Assembly (NCBI GenBank): GCA_050084515.1
Contig: CM114271.1
Span: 23,436,001 to 23,500,000 of the forward strand
Source: Blasia pusilla
Lineage: Eukaryota > Marchantiophyta > Marchantiopsida > Blasiales
DNA length: 64,000 bases
Reading direction: 5' to 3'
The notes below the pieces were generated by a model. That model was not told the DNA's origin, did no database searches, and saw only the letters and a list, made by a program, of their open reading frames with translations. Of this stretch, positions 1-12,293 are shown in pieces; the stretch's first letter is position 1, and every line of letters begins with the position of its first letter. The position numbers were made by a program, and so were the translations under genes.

Positions 1-730
1 CGCGCCGCTTGTGGCCGCACCGCATCGTCTTGATCACCAAGCCGTGCCATCATTGGAGAGCAGAGCGTGTATTGTTGTTGAGGAGGGTATGTCGCTGAGT
101 GCCGTACCCTATTACCGAGTGTCGTGCTGTTTGTAGCCCTTCTGTGCCGAGAGTGCCGCACCGTACTGCTGGACCCGCACCACACATCGAGGAGATTTGA
201 GCATCGTCAGTACCAGAGCAGTACGACTTGCTGCTTGGAGGATTTGTCTTCACGATGGAGATAGGGTCGAGGTTTTTCAGTTGCTGAGGTCAAGTTATCC
301 ATTCTGGTCTTTTGCCTTGCACATGTTAGGGATTTCCGGGTATTGGGCAGTTCTTTGGGATATTGGGTTTCGTGTTGATGCCGAGAGCATCATTGATGTA
401 TGGGTTAGGGGACATAGACTGTGTGGGATGTCTAGAGTTGAGGGCGTGTCCTGTCGATGGGATGATAGGACAATAGACGATTTGCTGCACCATGTGCTTG
501 TTGCCGTACAACACACGTCTCAGTGAGAGAGTGTAGATTGAATGCCGCATGTTGGATTGAGTGATTACTCACAAGATTGAGAGTGATCGTGTGAGAGGGG
601 CACAAGGGTCATCACGGCGTCCTTTCAGGACTTTGAGAGGCGAGGTGGTGGACCTGAGAGTAGCTCTAGAGAATTTACCCGAAGTGGTGCGAGGTTTCTA
701 GAGTCTTTACGTGAGAGACCACCTCGATCT
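1..730 (+). other. 5' leader of gypsy element A
   Basis: Non-coding stretch before gag. It aligns by eye with the leader of element C (about 50850-51460), for example the shared passages around 340-520 and 590-700. It has no long open frame of its own. It may include the end of the 5' LTR, but no LTR boundary is visible because the window begins here. Confidence 0.6.
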
Positions 731-736
731 CCTTCT

Positions 737-2104
737 ATGTCGTCTTCAAACAAGGGGAAGAGTGTAGAGGAGTGTGCTAGTGATCCACCGCACATATTGA
801 GTGGTCCTACCAGTTGGGCGTACGAGATGGACGACCGGGGTAGAGGACCGCGTAGGTTGTGGGGTGCTATAGGCACTATAGAGTTACAAGACTTCATTAT
901 GGAGTTTAGGAGTTGGTGTGACTCACAGCGGGCTAGGAACTCCAAAGAGTTTGACCCGTTTACAGCATGGAATGGAATATTCCAACATTTAGAGGGGGCA
1001 TCCATGGACGATTACCACGAGTTCTCGCATAGATATGCCCATGACATTGAGTCCTGGAGACTCTACTATGACCTACACTATGTATCATGGACTGAGCCAT
1101 TTCTAGATGAAGAGGAGGAGCCACGAGAGGATTCCTTCACCGGTGATGTTGTAGGAGGGGTGACTCGCACTACAACAGTTGCATCGTCCATTCAAGTTTG
1201 TCCCTCGTTCAACCCCGTGGTTGAATTCTTAGGTGAGTTGAGGGCGAGCTATAAGGGGGTACAATTGGAGAAGTTGCGGAGCATCCATGACTTCCAGAGG
1301 TGCCCACGTGAGAGTTTGGGTGAGGCCTACACCCGCTTGCGCCGGTTGATTAACGTCACTCAGGGGGTGATAGAGCCTTAGGCTATCTAGTCATGGTACG
1401 CGATGTTGGGCTAGACCCTGCAGATACGTGTGCGAGAGGGGGTGCTTCTTATGAACACCTCCCCTACGTTAAGAGATGTTTTAAGGACCGCCAAGAACAT
1501 TAAGCGCAACATGGCGGAGGAGACCGTAGCCACCATGGGTTCTCAGTCACGATTGCATGCACCACCAATGCAGCAACATGGATTCTGAGATAGGTCTGTG
1601 GCACCACGAGCTCAAGGAGGATACCGGGAGGCCATGCCACAGAGACCTGGGCCTTCATATGTGGCTCAGCAGTAGCCGCCTACGATTACTTGTTGGTCAT
1701 GTGCTGGAGCCCATCATTAGCGCGATTGCACCTGTCAGGGTCATAGTCGCGTGCCTCAGCATGGAGGAGGAGATGGTGCTGCCCTAGGAGGTTATCAATG
1801 TGTCTATTGTCAAAGGTATGGTCACACACGTGCTAGGTGTTTCAGCTTGCACCCTGAGTTACGTTCGGACCGAGGTATAGAGAGGGCACCAGAGCGAGTT
1901 GCTGGTCCGGGTGGGCGTACAGGTCGTACACCAGGTGATCCCGTTGGGGGACGAGGAATGAGATTCACCCGAGGGGATGGTGAAGTTTCCCATGGAGTAG
2001 GTAGAGTCCACCACCTAGATGCGTCGAGGGAGACATCGAACATCGAGCGTGATAGCTACTCAGATATAGCAGCAGATTACTGCTATGGCATTGAGGTTAC
2101 CTGA
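737..2104 (+). pseudogene. gag of gypsy element A (capsid plus CCHC nucleocapsid)
   Basis: The first 214 codons (737-1381) hold the retrotransposon gag capsid region. The stretch near 1290-1350, around FQRCPRESLGEAYTRLRRL, is typical of plant gypsy gag and is repeated in elements B and C. After a stop and frameshifts the reading continues to a nucleocapsid zinc knuckle at 1799-1840, CVYCQRYGHTRARC, a C-x2-C-x4-H-x4-C motif for RNA packaging. Basic, Gly/Arg-rich sequence follows. It is interrupted by at least one stop (1379) and frameshifts, so it is a pseudogene. Confidence 0.85.
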
Positions 2105-2439
2105 TGTCGTATTCGTGGCATCGACATCTTATGGAGCCGCCAGAGATATGGAGGATCCTGGTTGGATGTGCGGGGTTGCCCAAATGGAGGCCATTACAGT
2201 TGTTATGCGTGAAGCAGCCGCATAGTTGGATCCACAGCGAAGGAAAGCTAGGAAACAGACCATACTTCCTCAGTCCTTCACGTTTTCCGAGGCGATAAGA
2301 ACCCCATCGATGGGTCCTGATCATAGTTCTCAGAGAGTTGGTGTTGTTATTGTTGGTGTGCAGGCACGGAGGGCGATGGGAGAAGCGAGTGCAATGACTC
2401 ATATTGTTGATGCTCAAGAGGAGCATGTGTTGAGCATGT

Positions 2440-3199
2440 TGTTGGGGGCGGCCACTGTTGTGTACCGCGCTCCTTTATTTTCTACTTCCGATGTTATGAC
2501 GTTGGGAGGTACACCCGCTGAGGTTTTCCGGCTGACCGCTATACTATGTGAATGTGGAGTTGGAGTTCCTACATCACGTTCAGAGGTGATTGTAGAGAAG
2601 GTGATGGACCTGCCCTTGGAGTTGATGGTCGGCCGTCCACGCCAGATTTCTGGCAGGCTGCGGCTACTAGGATGGGGGAGATGCCCGCTAGACCCGCGAT
2701 AGAGCGTGCTATGGCTTCTCCTGGTGTTCTTTTGCTGGATAACTGGGGAGAGGTCTTCCAGTTGGTGAGTCGAGGAGGTAGAGCTTTTAGTTTGCAGCGC
2801 GTCTTGTTGGACTCAAGAGCGCAACCCCTTATGTTGGGGAAAGCGAAATTGAGAGGTTTGGGCCTGACGAGGGCCGATGTGGATCGTTGTCCATTCCAGA
2901 TACAGATATCCTTGAGTGAAGCGAGTACCACACAGTATATCACCCGACAGGAGGTCGTGGTGAGCATTCGCCCAGGTCATCCTACAGATGAGTCCGTCGT
3001 GCGAGCCAAGGCGATAGTGACTGTTGCAGAGTCCTACGATGTCTTGGTTGGTAGAGCAGTGTTGTACCCGATGGGGTTTTCCCTGGATTATTGGCAGGAG
3101 TCAGCATCCTACACAACAGGATGGCAGTCAGGTGATGCGCGCCTTAGCTCATTACCCGTTCAATTCACAAGTGCAGTGATCGAGCGTCGGAGACCTTAG
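2440..3199 (+). pseudogene. Retropepsin (aspartic protease) region of element A
   Basis: This is the protease part of pol. The active-site triplet is seen as LLDSRAQPLMLG near 2802-2837. Elements B and C have D-S-G at this point, so A has a Gly-to-Arg change that should inactivate the enzyme. Downstream residues YDVLVGRAVLYPMGFSLDYW (about 3037-3096) match the other copies. The frame is open to 3199. The protease would process the Gag-Pol polyprotein. Confidence 0.8.
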
Positions 3200-3456
3200 C
3201 AACATTTAGCAGCGGCATCACTTGGCCTAGTGATTTGATTGAGGGACATGTCCATGCAGAGGATACTCCCATTCCTGACATGTCTATGGAGAGGAGTGTC
3301 ATGATCACCGAATCAGTCCGTGGAGGAGAGGTGCCGATTAGGGGTTTGACTGAGGAGCTTCCACGCTTAGCCACTGAGCATGTGGAGGCTGCGTGGAGCG
3401 AGATGTTTGCACCATAGCATGACGGGTCAGACGAACCCGAGGTAGCCGAAGGCAAT

Positions 3457-3905
3457 GTGCTCGTGAACTTGCCCTCGTCTTTGGTGGACCAACTTGGTGC
3501 AACATGAGGTTTTGCGGAGGATGTATGCTAGAGTGGAGCGCCCCTTTGATTAGTTGGTGGATTCTATTCTGGATCCAGGTCGTCGATCACAAGCAGTGAG
3601 GCACGATGATTGATTGCTGTTGACTGTGGTCACCAAGATTGGCATGCCACGGGCAATCTTTCCCACATTTGTGAGTTTTCCCGCTTCCTATGCATTCAAG
3701 GAGGTCGGACCTGGCTTGGTTAGGGATGACCACATACAAAGGTTGGTGGAGCCCAACGCTGATGAGTGAGAGCAAGCGATGGGATTCCCCACAGGAGTGA
3801 CACTAGTATCGTCACTATCAGAGGCATCATGATGTCATGTCTTGGGTCAAGCGATGGACCTGAACTGCTTGACATGGATTTTCAGCCTTAGAGTAGCTGA
3901 GGAGT
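3457..3905 (+). pseudogene. C-terminal remnant of a cytosine-C5 DNA methyltransferase in pol of element A
   Basis: In the same + frame as the protease, this stretch reads as the second half of the methyltransferase seen in element C. It has a motif VIII-like PRLWWTNLV (about 3473-3499), a target-recognition-like part (about 3555-3760), then motif IX/X: QAMGFPTGVT (about 3773-3802) and VLGQAMDLNCLTWIFSL (about 3839-3890). The GFP..T followed about 15 residues later by LG resembles the end of DNMT3-type enzymes. Motifs I, IV and VI are missing: the protease linker joins directly to motif VIII near 3420-3470. There are several stops but no frameshift. The subfamily is inferred from motifs only. 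Confidence 0.75.
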
Positions 3906-4215
3906 GTCATTTGCGGATGCAACAGATCATAGTTGTTGCGTTGGTGAGCCCCATGCCTATCGAGGTGGTTGAGGCAGTGGCTAGTGGCGAGACCCGAGGA
4001 GATCAACACACCAGGGGTCCCCTTGGACTTCTTAGGATGTTTTTCAGGTACGCCAAGAGATGATAGCCACAATATCGAGCGTGGTTACGGGTACTGCACA
4101 TGGAGATCGGATTTTGCAGTTCGCTGTAGGAGAGCAATCAAGTTCTGTTGTTCGGGACGGGGTTGCACCATAGCAATCACTGACACTTGCACCGGAGAGT
4201 CCTACCGTAGTCACA

Positions 4216-5720
4216 ATGGAGACTTGGAAGCCAGATATGGGCCCTAAGTTGTCAGAAGGAGAACGACGCCGGAGACATCAGTTCCTAAGGAGTTATAGGA
4301 GTTGTTTTGCATTTAGCATGCAAGATTTGGGTAAGCTGAAGGGTCTAGGGATCCGCATTGAGTTGTCGATTGACACGCCAATCTTCTGACAACCCTACAA
4401 GTACAGTGATATGGAGAGGGCTCTGATTCAGAGTAGAAGCCATGACTTGGTTGGAGCAGGACTAGTGGAGATGTCGCATGGAGAGTATGTATCTGCCACT
4501 ATTATGCCCGCCAAGAAGGATGTGCATGGAAACTAGACGGATAGGCGGATGTGTGGAGATTACCGACCTATCAATCGGAAGATGAAGTCCGATAGGTATG
4601 CCATGCCCATCCCTGAGGAGATCTTTGATGCGATTGGGCATGCAAAGGTCTTCAGTTTGTTAGATCTTCAAGCCGGATACCATCAGCTGCCAATCAGATT
4701 GGAGGACAGACAGAAGACGGCATTTTGGGGCATCGATTCTCACGGGAATGATTGCTTGTACTAGTGGCAATTCTTACCATTTGGATTAAAGAACCCTCTG
4801 GCTGAGTTTTTGAGGGTCATGGATAGGATCTTGGCAGGTCTGGATTTTTCCAGGTGTTATATTGATGACATCGTAGTCTTTAGTGCCTCGGTTGAGTAGC
4901 ATGAGCAAAATCTAGAGGAGGAGTTTCGACGATTGCAATTACATGGGCTGAAGCTACATCCAAGCAAGTGCAAGTTCTTCTACGACCAAATTGGGTAGCT
5001 GGGTCATATGATATACCCAGGGAGCCTTGATATGCAACAGATGAAGGTAGAGGCTATTTCACACATTCCACACCCTACAGATGTGAGTCGAGTTCGTCCA
5101 TTCATGAGATTGGCGATCTTCTATCGACGGTACGATAAGGGTTTCAGTTCAATTGCGAAGCCGATAACCTTGCTGACCAAGGTGGATCAGGAGTGGCACT
5201 GTGGGGATGAGCAGGAGAGAGCATTTCAGCTGCTCAAGGACATATTGATGTCCGCGCCCATATTGAGGAGACCAATCAAGGGGTATTCTTTCTAGTTGCA
5301 TACCGATTGGAGCATGCTGGGGCTTTGAGCCATGCTCATCCAACATGACGATGATGGTAGAGAGTTCGTGGTGGCTCACGCTAGTAGCTCAAACAACGCT
5401 GCAGGAACAAAGTATAGCTTGTTTGAGGGTGAGTGCTTGGTTGCGGTGTGGGTTGTTGCACATTTCAGGTGTTATATATTCGGTAACCCCTTTACCATCA
5501 TTATTGATCATCAGCCACTTAAGTGGTTGATGGAGTCCGACAAGCTTATAGGGAAGCTTGCGAGGTAGACTCTTTTGTTGTAGGAGTATGACTTCCAGGT
5601 GGTGCATAGACCTGGGATGCTCAACCAAGATGCGGATGGTTTGAGCCGTAACCTTGGCCGAGTCAGCGAGATGCGATTGGAGCTCCTTGGCATGGCGAGA
5701 GTGATGAGGAGTTGGTGCCA
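4216..5720 (+). pseudogene. Reverse transcriptase and RNase H of element A
   Basis: A single + frame carries the RT-RNase H part of pol with about nine stop codons and no frameshift. Visible blocks are RMCGDYRPINRK (4543-4578), LLDLQAGYHQLPI (about 4660-4698), the catalytic YIDD at 4858-4869, and the RNase H start LHTDWSM (5296-5316, just after a stop) with later IIIDHQPLKWLMESDKL (about 5500-5550). The gypsy-type tether is present. RT copies the element RNA and RNase H removes the template. The catalytic motif survives, but the stops make this a dead copy. Confidence 0.9.
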
Positions 5721-7333
5721 CAATGGCAAGCGTTCATAGACTCATCATCCAACCCCACCACTGAAGTCATCACCTGTGGCTGACCTACCATAGTCAACCA
5801 ACAAAGATAGGAAGATGCATGCCAACCGAGCATCATCTCCTCATCACTCTCTCCGTGCCATCGAGCTCCTCTGTCGTCTCTCTGACTTGAACATGGGTTA
5901 CGACTCAACCCATTCGCATCCTGGTTTAGCCAACCTGACCTATGAACCACCTCAAACTCATACTCTTGTAGTAATAGAGCCCACCTGGCGAGTTTTCTTG
6001 TAAGCTTGTCGGACTCCATCAACCACCTCAACGGCTGATGATCACTGATAAGTGTGAAAGGGTTTTCGAATAAATAGAACCTGAAATGTGCCATGGCCCA
6101 CACTGCATCCAAGCACTCTCCCTTGTAGGAACTATACTTTGCCTCTGCAATGTTGTTCGATCGGCTCGCGTAAGCCACAACGAACTCCCTCTCCTCGTCA
6201 TCCCTCTGAGTAAGCACTGCTCCTAGACCCAACATGCTCCAATCCGTATGTAACTGGAATGGGCGACCCCTAACCGGTCTCTGCAAAATGGGTGAGGACG
6301 ACAACCTGTCCTTGAGCTCCTGAAATGCTTGCTCATGATCATCTCCCCACAACCAAACCTGATTAAGTCTCATCAACAAGGTCAAAGACTTTGCAATTGC
6401 ACTAAAACCCTTGACATACCGTCGATAGAATTTCGCCAGTCCAAGAAATGCTCGGACTCAACTCACATCTGTAGGGCGTGGAATCTGCGCAATAGCCTCT
6501 ACCTTTGTCTGCTAAACGCCTAACCCACTCGGGTATATGGTGTGTACCAAATACTCAATCTGCTTGTGAAAGAATCCGCACTTGCCTGGATGTAATTTCA
6601 GTCCATGTAACTGCAATCGCCGAAACACCTCCTCTAGGTGTCGCTCACGCTCCTCAACCGTGGAACTGAAGATAAGAATATCATCTATGTAACATCGTAC
6701 AAACTCCAAGCCAGCCAGAATCCTATCCATCATTCTCTGAAACTCTGCAGGTGCATTCTTCAACCCAAATAGTAAGAACCGCCACTAATACAAGCAATCT
6801 CTCCCGAACCAATCTATCCCCCAGAATGTTGTCTTCTCCCTGTCCTCCAACCTAATAGGAAGCTGATGATAGCCATCACGGAGATCTAAAGTACTGAAGA
6901 TCTTTGCATGCCCTACCGCATCAAAGATCTCCTCAAGAGTAGGCATGGCATACCGATCTGACCTCGTCTTTCGGTTGATAGGACGGTAATCTCCACACAT
7001 CCGCCTATCCATCCAATTGCCATACATATCCTTCTTTGCTGGCATGACTGTGGCAGATGCATACTCCCCATGTGATCACTCCACAAGTCCTGCCTCCAAC
7101 AAGTCCTGACTTCTGCTCTGAATCAAGGCTCGCTCCATATCAGAATATCTGTAGGGTCGACGAAAGATCGGCATATCACTAGCCAACTCAATCCGTATCC
7201 CGGGACCCTTCAGCGTACCCAAGTCTCTCATACTGAAGGCAAAACAACTAACATGCCCTCTCAAAAACCTATGAACTCGCCGTCGCTCTCCTCCTATCAA
7301 CTTGAGACCTATCTCAGGCTCCCAAGTCTCCAT
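5663..7333 (-). pseudogene. Reverse transcriptase and RNase H of element B
   Basis: The minus-strand frame includes MCGDYRPINRKTRSDRYAMP (near 6995-6935), FSTLDLRDGYHQLPI (about 6900-6855), RCYIDDILIF with YIDD (about 6696-6670), and an RNase H open frame from 6385 with QLHTDWSMLGLGAV and DHQPLRWLMESDKL. Stops fall near 7075, 6784 and 6511, but all pieces share one frame. The reading ends in a short segment after RNase H, before any integrase, where the copy is truncated against element A. Confidence 0.9.
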
Positions 7334-7501
7334 CGTGACCTCATTGGGAGATGACGCAACCTCCGGCTTTGGTTGCTATGTAGCAATCCTAGCCACCTCC
7401 GCAACAGCCACTCCAGTCTGACCTCCTACACCATGCTCCACATCCAAAAAATGAACATGTGCTACTCTGGCCGCCTTCGCACTCTCTGCTCGAACAACGT
7501 C

Positions 7502-8647
7502 CTAGGAAGTCCATGGGTGCATATCTCTTCTCATCTCGCCCCCAGCCGATGCCTGTACAGACCGTGTAGGCAATGGTCCAACTTGTGGACGTGACGGCAT
7601 GGATGACACTCGCATCCGTCTCTGCTCAACCATACCTAGGCTGACTATCCATGTGAGACAGCTCCACGCGTGCCTCACGAGATTGTCGGCACTCCTCTGT
7701 AGCTCTCGAGTCATACCCCACAATGGTGAAGATGTCTCGCCAACATGGGAAGAGACACTCGCCATGGACTGTCTCTCCGTGGGACTATCCGCTACTGGGA
7801 CATCCCCCGCATGTGCGTTCCCCTCCAACAACTCTCTTGGCGAGCTAACACTACCTGTGAAAGCTGCCAACGTGGTCACAGACTCGCCTCGTGATCGACC
7901 ACCTCGTCTCGTAAACTGCACGGGTAACTGACTCATCCGTCCGTCACCTGACCGCCACCCTGGCCGATAAGCAACGGTCTCCTCCCAAAATTCAAGGATG
8001 AATCCTAGGGGATATAACATTGTACTCCCTACCAACACATCGTACGACTCAACTGGTATCGTAATCGCACGTGTGCGCACCATAGCACTATCCGTCGTAT
8101 GCTCTCTCTGGACTATGAAAACTATCTCTTTTTGAGTCATATACTGCGTGGGTGACACGTCCCCAATCGAGGTCTGTATCTGGAAGGGACAAGGCTCAAT
8201 GTCGGCCTTCCGTAACCCCAACGCTAAACACACCGCCTTCCCTAACATCAAGGGTTGCGCTCCCGAATCAAGTAGGACGCGCTGCGGGTGGTATACCGTC
8301 CCCATGGGACTAACCAAGCGAAATACTCTAGCTCGGTTATCGAGTAATACTACTCCAAGTGTCACCACTACTCGCTCTATGGCTGATCGAGCTGGGATAT
8401 CTACCAACTTCTCCACCACCGCATGCCATGACTCTGTGGGAAACGTCTCAAGCACCGGCTCTGAGGGCAAGTCCACCACCTCGTCAACTACCCCTAAACA
8501 AGAAGTTGTCACCTCTCCACGCTCACACAACATGGCGGCCAGCCGGAACACCTCAGCTGGTCCAACTCCCAACGTTGCCAACTCTATGGCGGAATATAGT
8601 GGAGTCTGACTCACTCTGGTGGCCACCTCCAACAGTATGGTCGACAC
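7502..8647 (-). pseudogene. Retropepsin region of element B with methyltransferase deletion scar
   Basis: An open frame of 381 codons. The protease active site LLDSGAQPLMLGKA (about 8264-8223) is intact, followed by YDVLVGSTMLYPLGF. The linker then runs to RHAW and continues directly as SCLTWIVSLGMVEQ (about 7663-7625). In A and C the corresponding CLTWIFSL is the very end of a DNA methyltransferase of about 300 residues. B has therefore lost that domain cleanly and in frame, keeping only its last residues. A stop at 7502 separates this from the RT part, which is in the same frame. Confidence 0.8.
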
Positions 8648-8656
8648 TGACTCTGC

Positions 8657-10448
8657 TCAAGTCGGCATAGGAGTTGTCACTCCAGTACCTGCCTGAGCTA
8701 TAGGCACCGCTGGTCGTCGAGGCACCATCGATGGTGTGTGTAGTGCCTCCAAAAATGTGAATGACTGTGGAACCCTGGCCTGCCGCCCATCGATCCCCTC
8801 TGGTGGGTCAATCTCAACTCCACCTCTCGATGGCTCGGTGCCTCTCGCAGCACCCCGAGTCACCACTGCAGCTGCCTCAACCTGGACTGCACTACACATA
8901 AACCCCATACTGGCAAGATCCTCACCCGGATCAGGGTAAGAGGTAGAAGCTGGAGTCACACTAGGTGCTCGCAGATCCGTGCCTTCCCTAAGCTGCATCA
9001 TCGTCATGGCACCAATCCTCTGCTCCAACTGATCGATGCGTGAGAGAGGTGCCGGCTCTGGTGCTCCTACTCCATCTCCTCTAGCTGGTGGTGGTCCTCT
9101 ATCACCACGTCCAGGAAGAACTCTCCGACCTCCTCTAGGACGACGGCCTACCTTTGGACGTGCCTCTCGACGAAGGTCAAAACACCTATCCCAAGTGTGA
9201 CCATATCTATGGCAATAGTCACACTAGTGCTGTGGTGGGGCCATCCTCTGTGGCTCCTAAGCAATCAGAGGCGCTCGTGGTCCTCTCCCATGTTGTGTGC
9301 AGTCTCTCTGCCGATGAGCCCCGGCCTCCACACGTCCAACAAGACAACATCGGTCCTTGCTCGGCAATATATGTAGGTACGGGTCATTGCCTCATAGGCT
9401 CACGGTACCCGCCCTGCTCTCTGGGCACACTCGCCCGCTCCCGTGGTACTGGTGCTTGCTGTGGCACCTGTGGGGTCATTGTCGCTCGTGGACCCGTCGA
9501 CTCTCGAGAAAATCTAGCGGTCACTACATGCTCCTCACTCATGTTGAGCTCAATACGCTCAGACAACTCAAAGACCACCTTCAATGTGGGCTTCGCTGTG
9601 TGAATCAGCACCGCATCTCGGACTCTCCTCCGTAGTTCTCGGTCCAGAACCCCGTACCAATACTAGACTGACTACGCCTTAGTCACTCCATACGTAGCAA
9701 TGATCAGCCTCCTCATGCGCGTGAATGCCTCTCTCAGAGTCTCACCTGATCGTCGCTGAAAATCCTGTAGACTCTTCAACTTGTCGGTGCGTACGCCTTG
9801 GTAGCTCTTCCCCAACTGTCGGAAGAACTCCACTGTGGGGCTAAAGCTGGGTGGCTCTCTACCACCAGCGGTCTCTGCCACATCGCCTGTCTCATTGCCC
9901 TCCTCTCCATCTAGTCTCCGGGTTGATGGTGTGGGTCTCTGTCCTCTCACAATCCCATCATATGCCTCGCGACCACTAGTGGAGACATACCTTGGAGCCC
10001 AATACATCCTCCAGGCATCGATCTCTAATGAATATAGTGATCAAAATTCCATGTAATCATCCATCGGAGGACCCTCCAAGTGTTGGAACAACCCCTTCCA
10101 TGCCATGAAAGGGTTGAACCGTGTCGGGGTCTGTATCTCTTGGAAGTCGCACCACGTGTCGAACCCTTGGATAAAATCATCTAAGTCGATGGTGCCCACT
10201 ACATCCGAGAAATGACGCATGCCTCGATGGCCCATGTCATCCATCTCTTGCCAAGTGATACTGCCTCCGTCTGCGATCTCGTCACCAGACCCAGTGTCTA
10301 GTGATGACGATCCAGCCACGGATGGATGTTGAGGTAGCTCCTCACTCGTAAATCCTCGGTATCTCACTCCACTCCGTGTCACTCCACTACTACTGCTCGC
10401 ACTACCCCGTTCTTCCGAACCCTGGAAGAATGCCGTGATGACAACCAT
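8657..10448 (-). pseudogene. gag of gypsy element B
   Basis: The N-terminal part reads from 10448 (135 codons), then 10007-9672 holds the gag core SLQDFQRRSGETLREAFTRM. A further segment (9611-9384) follows, then the nucleocapsid knuckle at 9223-9182, CDYCHRYGHTWDRC, in C-x2-C-x4-H-x4-C spacing, then basic Arg/Gly/Pro-rich sequence to 8657. Short breaks and frameshifts separate the parts. It corresponds domain by domain to gag of A and C. Confidence 0.85.
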
Positions 10449-11677
10449 GTCTCACCCGCTCAAGCACTCAGACTCACCGAGAGTCTCCCACACTCCTCAC
10501 TAGCTCACCTATGCTAAGGTCAATCTCATGATGACACACCTGACCTCACGCACACTCAACACTCGGGCTCACCATGAGCCTCCCAACTGACTCACCTAAC
10601 TTAGCGACACTCACCTAACCTCTTGAATCATACATGCGACCCCTACGCGGAAACCGCCGTATATCCACTAACATGCTACACATGAAAAGAGTCTACACTC
10701 GTCACCATCACTGCACCCACCTAGCACCAGCTACTACCCAATACCCATCAATCTCAATCACACACGACAAGTGCGGGAAAAGGGACTCGAACGGGTAACC
10801 TGATCACGCCCTCCAACCTACGTACCGTCAGCACTCACTCCTCCATGTGGTATGACAACCCCGATCTGCAACACAACACTCTCCTCGACCACACCTTGAA
10901 CCTCCCATCAACGGATGTGGACGAACCGTCGGCATCTGCGCTTGCGTCTCTACGTCCAACACTTTGTCATGAACTATCGATGCAACTCACAATCTCACCA
11001 TCCATCGGATCAGAGCCTCAAGTCTATACATCCTGAATCTCCCATCCGACTCCGAAAACCCCAACGCAGGCCCACTCAACGATGTAGCTATAGTCTCATG
11101 ATGGACTGCCCTACCTTGTAACTCTCCAATCACCAACATACCACATTCACTGCTCAACCTGGTCGGCCCTACAACCATGTCGGCCTTCCTACCATGTGAA
11201 GCCACCTCTACTCCGTCCAACACTCTCCTCCATCCGTTTGGCTCTTCCCATTTGGGCACACGGCCCTATGCGGGCACACCTGCCCATCCCTCTTCCTCCA
11301 TCTTCGGAGCTTAATGACTCCCGTGGACTCGTCTACGCCCTTGGAGCTCCTCCTCCATGGGCAGTTGGTCCTATTCCTCTCCCTACCCATCTCCCTCTTT
11401 ACTCCCTTAGGCCCGGCCCTATGGGGCCGGGCCTTGTTCTCTCCCCCTTTGTCCGCACCCTCTTTCCTGCTTTTTAGGAGCCATCATGGCTCCCCCTTAG
11501 GTAGGCCGTACTTGGTAGATACGAAGGTACCTGCCCTAGACCCTCGGAGCCTTAATGGCTCTTCCTTCCTAGTTACTCCCGACATTCCCGCTATTAGACG
11601 ACGCTACACCTGCTGTCACAACCTGCGCTACACCCTACTGCTATCCCCCGTCAATCCGCACCAGCCAAAAATATGAG
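10449..11677 (-). other. Leader of gypsy element B between LTR and gag
   Basis: Non-coding stretch upstream of the minus-strand gag. It is C-rich on the plus strand and has only short chance open frames. By position it should contain the primer-binding site next to the LTR end (about 11650-11677), but I do not see a clear match to the common initiator-Met tRNA complement. Nothing else is recognised. Confidence 0.5.
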
Positions 11678-12293
11678 AAAAACGGACAGCGCTTCCGCCC
11701 ATGACCTTCCAAACAGAAAAATGACCAACAACCGTAATACACGCGTCTCCAGGGGCTCCCGACCAAGGTAACTCGCTTGCCTACCTACAAACAACGAATT
11801 CCCACCAACCCCCTCACATCTTTCTCATGTAAAAATAAAGAGTAGTAAAAACGGCACACCTAGCCTAAAACTCCACTCCTCAATCTACATCGGCATATCG
11901 AGCCTTGTCCACCCTGTGCTATCAAGGAATCCGGACACTAACACCCTAGCCCTATCCCACACACATACAAGAGAGGTGCTCCAACAGCCCAACATGAGAA
12001 AGATGGCTTAGGAAAGCCATCTTCCTCTCTTATATAGGGTTGGTAAGAGCCAAAAGGCTCTTCCCCTAAAAATAGCCCTCCCCTTGGTAACTAGGGGCGG
12101 GTGACCTGGTCAACAAGTCACTCGGTTGTGAAAGACCTCAACATGAAAGTTGTCAGAAACAACGTTTCTGACACAATGGACCTATCCTTAATCTCATCCG
12201 ACACAGTGAGACAAAGTTACACTCAAGATATTCCGCTGGCTCCTACGCCCTATCCACGATAGATCTCGGCCTATCGGCTACCCAGATGTGACA
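11678..12293 (-). repeat. LTR copy 2 of element B
   Basis: Second direct repeat, offset by about 641 bp from the first (for example AACGGACAGC at 11681 and 12322). On the minus strand it again starts TGTCACATCT at 12293 and has a TATA box, CTATATAAGAG, near 12037-12027, oriented toward gag of element B. Two LTRs side by side without internal sequence point to unequal recombination or a tandem insertion. Confidence 0.75.
12027..12037 (-). promoter_or_regulatory. TATA box in LTR of element B
   Basis: CTATATAAGAG on the minus strand, upstream of the element B leader and gag and in the correct orientation for an LTR promoter. A related TATA-like sequence lies at the same place in the neighbouring LTR copy (about 12669-12678). 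Confidence 0.5.

Larger units (their letters stand above)
1..5745 (+). mobile_element. Ty3/gypsy LTR retrotransposon A, degraded, 3' truncated
   Basis: Remains of a gypsy element read left to right: leader, gag with a CCHC knuckle, retropepsin, the C-terminal part of a DNA methyltransferase, reverse transcriptase and RNase H. The protease-before-RT order and RT sequence place it in Ty3/gypsy. The sequence matches element C (about 50800-56500) throughout and stops just after RNase H, where it meets the inverted element B. No integrase or 3' LTR is present, and the 5' LTR lies outside the window or is missing. Many in-frame stops make it non-coding today. Confidence 0.9.

Noticed and set aside
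11196-11676. Plus-strand proline-rich frames of 93-120 codons
   Set aside because: They lie antisense in the leader of element B, in C-rich sequence, with no homology noticed.
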